A stretch of 64,000 bases of DNA, taken from positions 8,675,008 through 8,739,007 of the forward strand of contig CM119268.1 in the NCBI GenBank assembly GCA_051294375.1, written 5' to 3'. The DNA is from Paraspadella gotoi. Its lineage: Eukaryota; Chaetognatha. Made by a program: the position numbers and the translations under genes. The first letter of the stretch is position 1, and every line of letters begins with the position of its first letter. This document shows positions 55,642 through 64,000 of the stretch, piece by piece. A model generated the notes under the pieces. It had not been told where the DNA came from. It did no database searches and saw only the letters and a list, made by a program, of their open reading frames with translations.

Positions 55642-56169
55642 TTCTCCACCAAATACTTGGCACAACCCACCAGGATCGGCGCTCGGGGCTTCGACTCGAC
55701 ATCGAAATGGGATGGAGCCGTCGCGTCAAAAAGCCCGAGTAGGTGGAAAGGGGGGAGCAGGGGGGCGAAAAAAAGGGGAAACTTTCATTTATAGTGTTAA
55801 TACGATTAATATAATTATTTCAGCTAATCAATTTTCCCCCCCCGTAAAAATTCGCTTAGTTCTCGCGCGTTTGTACATTTTTTTTTCTCGCAAAATGCGA
55901 GTTCATCAAAATTCGTCAGATCGTTAATGAGACCAGCCGAGAGAAAGTCTTTTTTTTCTCACTCCCGCAATCGGGAGTGAAGTGCTACCCTGAGCACCAC
56001 TACCACCGCTGCGGCAGCGACCGCCGCCGCCGCCGCCGCCGGCAACCCCAACCCTCGCTGCTTCAACCGCCACCATCGCATTCTCTACTTTCGCGTTTGT
56101 ACCAGTCATAGAAAAAAAAGGGCGAATTCCTCGTGCCGGCCACTCTCTTTATTTTTGTCTTTCTTTCCT

Positions 56170-56232
<63 letters not shown>

Positions 56233-56439
56233 CTTTTTCTTCTCTCCCTTTTTAATGGTTTCATTCATTTTGTGTACAAGAGAATTTTCTTTTTTTAATT
56301 TTAATTCATTTTTTAATTTTCTTTCATATTCTTTCTTTTTTTCTCTCCCCCTTACTATCCATCTTTCTTTCTCCGGTTGGCTACCCCCCGGGCCGTCGAT
56401 TGAAGTCCGGCCGGCCGCAGGATTGGAAAGAATCGAAGG

Positions 56440-56485
<46 letters not shown>

Positions 56486-56927
56486 TAGAGAGGTTAATGC
56501 GAAAAAAAAAGCAAATTAAGCGATAAAGTTTCTTTGATGGGATGGGCGAATAACTCCGTCGATCTTCTAATTCTTTTTTACCTTTATTACCTTCATTCTT
56601 TCAGTTGTTTTTTTTTGTTTTTTTTATATATTCTCCCTCTCCCTTTCTTTCCTACAAGTTTTCATTCTTAGTTCTCCACATTCTGCTTCTTTGTGGCCAC
56701 AAACCACGATTCTAATTAAAAGTCTTTTGAAGTCGAAATCATGTGCACCACAAGAATCGAAACTTGGAATGTACGAACTTCAAATAATAAAAAATAGTCC
56801 TTTGTCGTTATTAGGTAATTCATAATAGGTAATACCTTAAAAAATTATGGTACTTTTCGACATGAGAATAAACAAAGTCCGTCGAATGCTGTTTCCTTAA
56901 AGGCGCTTTATTTGGATCTCAAATCTT

Positions 56928-56981
<54 letters not shown>

Positions 56982-58407
56982 CTCACGATCTGGAATTCCG
57001 ATCTCCAGAAATCTCGTCTTTCTCATCTCGGGTTCCACTAAAAACTGTGAATTGGAAGTGGATCACAAATTCCAAAGCGAACGCGACGGCGGTAGTTAAT
57101 CCGGTCAATCACGTGACTTGTGGAGAAAAAATTATTCCAACGGGTTAGCTAATTTTCACTACGTAAACATTTTCGTTATTATCTAAATTTTTATTTGTCT
57201 GTGTTTTTTGCTGTTGCAGATATCGTTGTTTTTCCAATCTTCATGCCTCCCCCCTCGCTCCCAAAATGTTTATATCCAAACAGGAAAACTAATGTAACAT
57301 CGTAGTACACCCTTATTTATACTCAAATTTTCCACTTCAATTTTTACCTCCAATTATTGAGAACCCAGAGACACCTGGCGGTCGCCCTCATAACTTTCTC
57401 AGGATGCCTCGATCTTTTTTTTTTTCGCAGTTTATCTCGGCGAGTCCAAACTCCAAAGACGCACCTGGACTTCGCGCAAACATCTCTGGGTGAACAATTA
57501 ATTCGAAAAGAATGAATATAAAAGAATATATCTAATCAGCTATGTATTGTATTATATAAGAAATCAGTAAAGAAGGATAAAAATGAAAGGCAAATGTCTG
57601 AATGAGAGTATAATTTATTGAATGTCTAAATGATTTAATAAATTAACGAATGCATGAAAGATAGAAATAAAGAGGCAGACAAGATTGTCAGTGATCAAGA
57701 GAGCGAGACAATTTGATCTCTGTCACTTATCCGCCATTTCGGTCTCGACGGGAAAATCCTCGACATTCGTGAGATTCCTTCGACGAGGGGGCGTTCCTCC
57801 CACGTGGTCTGCGAAATGAGGGAAAGCAAGGAATGAATTGAAAACAATGATAGAAAGAAAAAAAGTTCAATTGAAGAAAAGAAAGACAGAAAATTTGGAG
57901 GAAAATAAAAAAAATTATTATTCAATTGTAATTCTTTTTTTTTTTACCGCATCCGTCTCGAAACATGTTGAAAGGAATTTCGCAAATGAAATAAATTTTT
58001 TTAAAAAAAAAGCGAAAGATAATTTACGATTCGTCGCATTTTTGAGATAGGAGAAAGTCTCCTTCGCAAGGTCGAACGAAATGTTTCGTAAAAAGAAACA
58101 AAGAACAATCGGGAAAAGTAAGTAAAAAGAAAAAGCAAAGAAACAATGAAAGAAAAAAAGATATATCAGTCAATGAATGAACTATAAAGAGAGAGAGGCA
58201 AGAAAGTAAGGCTTTTCACAATGTCCACGCCACCAACAAGAAGACGCATAATGATTAACCTTTGAAGATCACATATTCTTTTATACCGATTCATTGATTG
58301 AGAAGCCACGTACTCTGGGAGTGAGACTTGATTGAAAGCTTGCAATGTCATTATCTTGTAAGAGTAATGGAGGCTTTTAACCACCAAAGCCTGTCCAAAG
58401 TCAGGGG
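55160..58407. repeat. 3.3-kb duplicated segment, copy B
   Basis: Second copy, starting directly after the N gap. Microsatellite lengths differ from copy A (for example (TTTC)n at 56157-56232), and indels break exon-like frames at other places than in copy A. Confidence 0.9.
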
Positions 58408-59291
58408 CAAGAAAGCTTATTTATTAAATGAATGGATAATTTTTAAATTGGTTGTACCAATTTCATAAAACAAATATAAATTGTATTAATAATTTTTAAT
58501 AAAATATTTAAATAATCTGTATTATTAATTTATAATTTTTTATTATAAATTTTTCTAAAAATTAAATTTGAAGTTGTTGTAGGAGTAGCACAATTCAACC
58601 CGCCTTCGTACTAAAGTAATTCTAAGGCGGATTACGATCGTCGTTTGCCCTAGTTTTTAGTTGCGCCGCCAGTACTCGCAGATTATACGATGACAGAAAA
58701 TTGACTTTCCTGATTATCTGTAGCAAATTAACTAACTTATTGAAAAACAAAACGAAAAAAGGTAATTTCCCAGCTATTGACACTATTTCTATGTATTTTG
58801 ATTCGTTTTAGATTTCTTCTTTTTTTTTGGATTAGTACGTGGAGGACCAAAAAAGGACCTATTTATTGACATCCTGATACAATGGTTTTTCAATTGACGA
58901 AAAAACCTTTTGTCCTCTACAGCCTTGTTTAGCCAGAAGTTAATAGGTATTACGAGTAATGATCTAGAATAGAAATAAAATTGTCATTAAGGAATAAAAT
59001 GAACTCTTGTTTAAGTATTTTTATTTTAAAGAGATAAATAAAAATTTTATCAAACCTTTATCTCTTTTTATCCATCACTCTGTAAACAATATGACTGCAT
59101 AACAGAAGGAAAACGTAACAGAGTTTTTTTTTTCAATTAAGCATAGGCAAATTTAAAAGGAAGATTCGTTTTTTAGTTTTGCCAATTTTCTTTCAGTAAT
59201 TGAATCATTTTTAGCTATAAATAAACTCCTCTGTTTAACAGAGCAAACAAAATAAAAAATTGGCTTGAAAAATCCGCTTGGTAGTCAAAAA
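58408..59291. other. Region upstream of the XKR gene
   Basis: AT-rich with no coding sequence supported. Presumed promoter and 5' UTR of the XKR gene. Confidence 0.55.
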
Positions 59292-61712
59292 ATGTTTCTT
59301 TTATTATCAGTCATCTTTAATATTTTTTTAAACATGTTAGATCACGGTACCGATTTAAAAACTTCTTATGATTATTATTTTTCTTCAAATGAATACATTC
59401 GACAGTTAACATGGGCCATAGTTGGCATAATTTTGTTCCACAATATTCTTTCTGCTATCGTAAGTTTGAAGTTTATTGACAGAAACAGGGACTGTTATGC
59501 AAGACTGGTTCAAGGTCCATGGCAGATTTTCAATATAACAATGCATGTATTAGGTTTGGGATCAATTCCATTATGCCTCGACGAATATCTAGATAAAATA
59601 AAAAAAATCTACTTGACAAAAGAGCAAAAAGAGCATAAAAGCAATCATTTATTTCTACTTAACATTCTACATTCGTTGTTCGAGTCATATCCCCAACTTT
59701 TAGTTCAGATCTGCGTTGTGTTTATTAGTTGGACGAACACACCAACTGAATTCTGCTATCCTTTACCTGTGTTGTTAGGTGATACGAAAATCATCATCTT
59801 TAAATCATGAATGAACTATAATTTTAGCAGCTTGTAAACTAATACGTGAAAATATCCCAGTTAAATTTTTACTAATTTTCTTACATAATTAATATGTACT
59901 TGAATATCATCGCGACATTTTTAACTTCTTTTTTTACTAAAAAAGAGTATTATGGTGGACTAAAATCCACCAACCGTTCATCAGTGGCCATTGATGCTGG
60001 AGGCAAGTCATTCGCCTCTCAACCCAAAGGTCCGGGGTTCTAGCCCGGTGGCCGCCTAGCAATTAAGAGAGACGGGGCGCTTAACCCGCCTGTAACACGG
60101 TGTTACAGCCTGATCCGAAGCTCAGGGACTGCTTATATTGAACGGTTCTGTCACTAACACATAATAATTATTACTGTCTTTTCATTGGTGATCCCGACTT
60201 CCGAACACAACAGCAACAACACTTTCAGGCGACAGGCCTCATCCTGGCGATGCACTTTCGCCAAAACACATCAGGCGACTTGCCTCAACTTGGTGACGCA
60301 CTTTCCACCAAACAACAATTCACTGAAGAGACGCAACAGACTTCTCCCTACGGGGGGGGGATGTATGCTGGACTAAAATCCACCAACCGTTCATCAGTGG
60401 CCATTGGTGCCGGAGGCAAGTCATTACCTCCCAACCCAAAGGTCCGGGGTTCTAGCCCGGTGGCCGCCTAGCAGTTAAGAGGGACGGGGCGCTTAACCCC
60501 GCCTGTAACACGGTGTTACAGCCTGATCCGAAGCTCAGGGACAGTTTATATAGAACGGTTCTCACTAACACATAACAATTATTACTGTCTCTTCAGAATA
60601 GAGTATAGAGTATAATGATTTTACTTATCACCTGACAGAAACAACGAATAAACCAGTGGATATTGGAATTAATGAAAGTACTGGAGAGATTAAATATACA
60701 TATAAGTTACAACAAACCATACATACACCTTTGAGTGATACACACTACTATTATAAATTAACAGAGGAAATGGTTAGCAGTAAGCAACACAAATGTTCTT
60801 GTAATTTTGCCGATTCGACAAAAAATTATTTCATCGAATTCTTATGCCAATGGGAGGTTAAGAATTATTGGCCTTTTCTTTCTATTTCCATTTCAACCGT
60901 CAGTCTGGCAAAAGCAGCTGCAATCTTTAGAGCCGACTCATTTATAAATGATATTCAAGTTAAGACAAAAAAATATTTAGAAATAATTGGTTTGATTCAA
61001 GGGATTTTGGGTTTATCTGTTTCTTTGTACATAATGTACATTAAGGTGGTTAAAGTGTCTATTTTAATCGTGTTTTTAACACCTTTTTGTTTATTGCGAA
61101 TATTAACTCCAACTGAAATTAGGAGGTTATTTAGGGTATCGAATAAAAAAGATGATCACTTCATGCAAAAAAAGCCTGAACCAAGAACCTTTCAGTTGGT
61201 AGCAATGGTATTGTTTAATGCCATTTGCTTTTCATTTTTTATCATCATCGAAAAACAAATAATCATCAGCAACTTCGCCATTTTAAGACTCAGTAATGTC
61301 CAGAAGCATTCAGGTAAATCTTTTAAGTTTTAATGATTTAAGACTATGAAATAAAAATATTTTTATAGCATTTATACCGTATTGGTATTATTCAAATTTT
61401 TAAACAGTTTTTTAATTTTTTTTATCGAGCCAGACAGGGCGAAGCCCATCCTGGCTAGATTTTGTTTCGGTTGAGCTTCTTTGTGACGTAGTCATCGTCG
61501 TCGTTGTCGTTGTCGTCGGCTTCACGCTTTTTTACCATCATGGCTATTAAAAGTGTAATATGATAGGGAGTTGAAAACTTAGATATGGCTTCTAATCATC
61601 AAGATCTTTGAAATTGTCATGTTTCATATCAATATTTGTATTCGTTTATATTTTATTTACAAAACAAAAACGTTTTAATTATATGTCGCTCTCTCTCTCT
61701 TTTAATTATATG

Positions 61713-61749
<37 letters not shown>

Positions 61750-62074
61750 TTTCTCCGTCACTGTTTCTTCTGATTTGTTTAAATACAAGTTCCGGCTCTG
61801 CAGCGTCTGTCCAGCTTCTTTCCTCTCCTCTCTCCTCCTCTCTCCCTCTCTTTCTTTTTTTTTTTTTACAAAAATTGTTTATATATATTGTAGGCTCACC
61901 AATGTAGAAGACGATGCCGCGAACATTTTACTATCTGTTCTCCCTTTTTTTTCATTTTTATTTTTGCTTTTATTGTGTGAATTAGCAGGAGGCAAACCCG
62001 AATCCTTTAGGTTGGGAGGAGCTCGCGCTACCTCTGGCGCCAAAGGTACTTTGACTTGGTATTTGGACAAGTAA
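59292..62074 (+). CDS. XK-related (XKR) family membrane protein
   Basis: Exons 59292-59778, 60639-61313 and 61989-62074 join in phase 1 and give 415 residues. The N terminus has the family's first membrane helix and acidic motif (MFLLLSVIFNIFLNMLDHGTDL), then a second helix (LTWAIVGIILFHNILSAIVS). GPWQIFNITMHVLGLGSIPL and a helix with LFESYPQLLVQICVVFISW, like the family's ESxPQLxLQ segment, follow. Exon 2 adds SISTVSLAKAAAIF and three or four more hydrophobic helices; the tail is short and Gly-rich. XKR proteins (CED-8, Xkr8) are multi-pass membrane proteins, some of which scramble phosphatidylserine in apoptosis after caspase cleavage. No caspase site is evident here, so that role is not shown. 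Intron 1 carries a TRIM-like element. AATAAA lies at 62174-62179. The last exon is less certain: an upstream acceptor at 61890 would end the protein with GSPM. Confidence 0.8.
59949..60595 (+). mobile_element. TRIM-like miniature LTR retrotransposon in XKR intron 1
   Basis: Two direct repeats of about 235 bp (59949-60184 and 60362-60595, roughly 90% or more alike by eye) flank about 177 bp of non-coding DNA. After the left repeat comes TGGTGATCCCGACTTCCG (from 60186), a primer-binding-site-like sequence starting with TGG. Before the right repeat is a polypurine tract (ACGGGGGGGGGA). The right repeat begins TG and both end CA, as LTRs do. There is no gag or pol, so it would depend on other elements. 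The interior has an imperfect 45-bp repeat (CAGGCGAC...CACTTTC). A clear target-site duplication was not found. The repeats also contain a GGTTCTAGCCC box, so a SINE pair is the alternative. Confidence 0.6.
61430..61870 (+). repeat. Dispersed repeat, copy 1 (second copy 62330-63110)
   Basis: Both copies share in order CCCATCCT(G/C)GCTAGATTTTGTTT, GCTTCTTTGTGAC, GTCGTCGTTGTC, CACGCTTTTTTA, TTAGATATGG, (T)CTTTGAAATT, then a (CT)n-bearing segment with GCTCTGCA(G/A)CG and CTGTCCAG. The block overlaps the last XKR intron. The pair suggests a repeat family with a conserved long unit, not coding. Confidence 0.55.
61691..61747. repeat. (CT)n microsatellite
   Basis: Interrupted (CT)n in the last intron of the XKR gene, within the dispersed repeat. 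Confidence 0.9.
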
Positions 62075-62173
62075 TAAGAAAAAATTTATTCTAGTGCTAT
62101 TTTGTTTGTTTTTTGTTTGTTTTTTTTAGTTTCAATACAATGTATTAAATATTTTGGCTTTCTTTGAAATAAT

Positions 62174-62179
62174 AATAAA
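62174..62179 (+). terminator. Poly(A) signal of the XKR gene
   Basis: AATAAA, 99 bases after the stop codon at 62072-62074. Confidence 0.6.
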
Positions 62180-63410
62180 GTCAAAACGACATTTATTATT
62201 ACATTAATTATTTTTTTCCTTCATACATGTGTACGAAAATTAGGAAAAAAATCTAGCATAATTTTTAGCACATTGATTAAAAATTTTAGCCATTTCTGGC
62301 ATAATTTCAGACGCCATCTAACATATATTTTTTCAGCCGAGTTTTAACCAGAGACGGTAAAAACCCATCCTCGCTAGATTTTGTTTAGGTTTAGCTTCTT
62401 TGTGACCTCGTTGTCGTCGTTGTCATTGGCATCACGCTTTTTTATTATATAAAAACTACTACGGTTTATATAGTTTTGGCTGGGGCTTAGTTTTTTTTTA
62501 AATAAAAATTATTATGAATTACGATAAATTTTTATAAAAGCGTGCGATCATAGTAAGTTAAAAATTTAGATATGGTTTCTCATCTTGAAATAGCTTTGAA
62601 ATTTTCATATTACATTTGGATTAGTATTTTTTGATTTTGATCATTATGATTTACTACAATATGCAAATTAGATTATAGTACTCATTATAATATCCAAATT
62701 AGTATATAGAAATATTTTATTCTAATTTACATATTGCAGTAAATAATAAGATGAAATTCATAAAAAATATTTGAATCAATATAATACACGTGATTTCAAA
62801 AAACCTTTTTGATGAGAAGCTATATGTTAATTTTAATACAAATAAAAATAAAAACTTTTACAACTTATGATTGGAAAAATTGTAACAATTTTCAATTGTA
62901 AACAATTGTAACATTTTTTGCCTTTCTTTTATTTCTTTAAATTATATATATTTTTTTTCTTTTTTTGTTAGGCGCTGAATTGTTTAAAAACGAGTTCAGG
63001 CTCTGCAACGACTGTACAGCGGCTGTCCAGATTTCTCTCTCTTTCTATTTCTCTCTCTCTCTGTCTTTATCTTTCTGTCTCTCTCTCTTTCTCTCTGTAT
63101 GATCTCTTGCATGATTTTTTGAAAAATTCTGATTATTTTTTTTTTTCTAAACACTTTTATTATCGCCATTTTTCCGTGCTTTTTTTTCAATACAAAATCC
63201 CAAATTTATATCCAAGATTTTTGTAGATTTATTTTACGGCTCTGAGATTTAGTCAGAATACGCTTTATGTTTGGAAACAAAGTTCGTACACCTGTCTTTG
63301 TCTCTCTCCGTCTTTCTCTCTCTCTCTTTCTCACTCATACGCGCGTTTGTTTTATTTACAATAAATGACTCATCGCATCAGTGAATGACTATCATCAAAT
63401 CAGTGAATGA

Positions 63411-63510
63411 CTATCAATAATTGGTTATCATCGCATCAATAATTGGTTATCATCGCATCAATAATTAGTTATCATCGCATCAATAATTTGTTATCATCGC
63501 ATCAATAATC
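63411..63510. repeat. 22-bp tandem repeat
   Basis: Four to five units of ATCAATAATTGGTTATCATC plus GC, with single-base variants at GG/AG/TG. Related looser copies lie on both sides. Confidence 0.85.
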
Positions 63511-64000
63511 AATTCCTATTACATCAATAAATTATTATTACATCAATCAATATATCAATATCAATCAATATATATATAGATTAAATATTAAATCCTTCAT
63601 AAAATATAAAAATAGAAAATAGTGAAACAAGTAATTTGCAAATTTTCATCAATCAATTAATATTACATCAATCAATTACTATTTCATCAATAATTCGTTA
63701 TCACATCATTCATTCGTTTTTTTCCGGATTTTTTCATTAATTTTCTTTGATAGTGGGGTCTGGCTCGATCATGAGTCTTTTAAGATTTTCATATATGATT
63801 TTTAGTGAAATTATTTGGTAAATTAACTAGCTTCGAATCAGTTGGTCACTCCATACCACTTGGGGTTAATAGGTCGGACTAATTTCAAGCGGTTACTGGG
63901 CTTAAAATTTTTATGCCAAAACTTTACATATATTACTAGAAAAATTACTTGTTAAATTTGAATGGAAAATAAATTTTAATCCTAATTCTTTACTTGCTTG

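Larger units (their letters stand above)
62075..64000. other. 3' flank of the XKR gene; repeats only
   Basis: AT-rich. Contains the XKR poly(A) signal, the second copy of the dispersed repeat (62330-63110), (CT)n tracts (about 63035-63100, 63300-63335) and a 22-bp tandem repeat. No gene is supported. Confidence 0.6.

Overview
This window is nuclear DNA from an arthropod, most likely a crustacean (inference). The evidence is a peritrophin-type chitin-binding gene, two genes with pacifastin protease-inhibitor domains (a family known mainly from arthropods), an Expanded-like FERM protein with PPxY motifs, divergent ionotropic-receptor genes, short GT-AG introns, and a very high load of (CT)n/(GA)n microsatellites. 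No bacterial, organellar or viral gene was recognised.

Layout, left to right. 493-5652 (+): multi-exon secreted chitin-binding protein, 5' end outside the window. 7794-9780 (+): secreted five-domain pacifastin-like inhibitor. 10296-13480 and 13996-17890 (-): two tandem ionotropic-receptor-like channel genes, here called IR-B and IR-A. 18710-22038: second copy of most of IR-A, beginning at a 25-N gap. 25516-26345 (+): small secreted pacifastin-like peptide gene with two alternative 3' exons. 27089-47762 (-): Expanded-like Hippo-pathway scaffold spread over 20 kb, whose introns hold N gaps, an AT-rich inset and noisy tandem repeats. 51862-58407: another near-identical 3.3-kb pair around a 25-N gap, with exon-like pieces of an unrecognised minus-strand gene. 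59292-62074 (+): XK-related (XKR) membrane protein gene with a 0.65-kb TRIM-like LTR element in intron 1. 62075-64000: repeats only.

Coding models were built by matching splice sites and reading phase by eye. IR-B (10 exons), the pacifastin gene (7), the small peptide gene (3), the Expanded-like gene (11, one F3 segment probably missing), the chitin-binding gene (13 in window) and XKR (3) are all phase-consistent. IR-A needs its two copies compared, because each carries its own one-base indels.

Three themes recur. First, three secreted-protein genes each show an alternative early terminal exon, or intronic stop, followed closely by AATAAA. This suggests regulated short isoforms. Second, three segments (3.3, 0.65 and 3.3 kb) are repeated next to N gaps with private homopolymer indels, which looks like overlapping contig ends or long-read gap filling rather than biological duplication. 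Third, many introns are largely microsatellite or tandem repeat.
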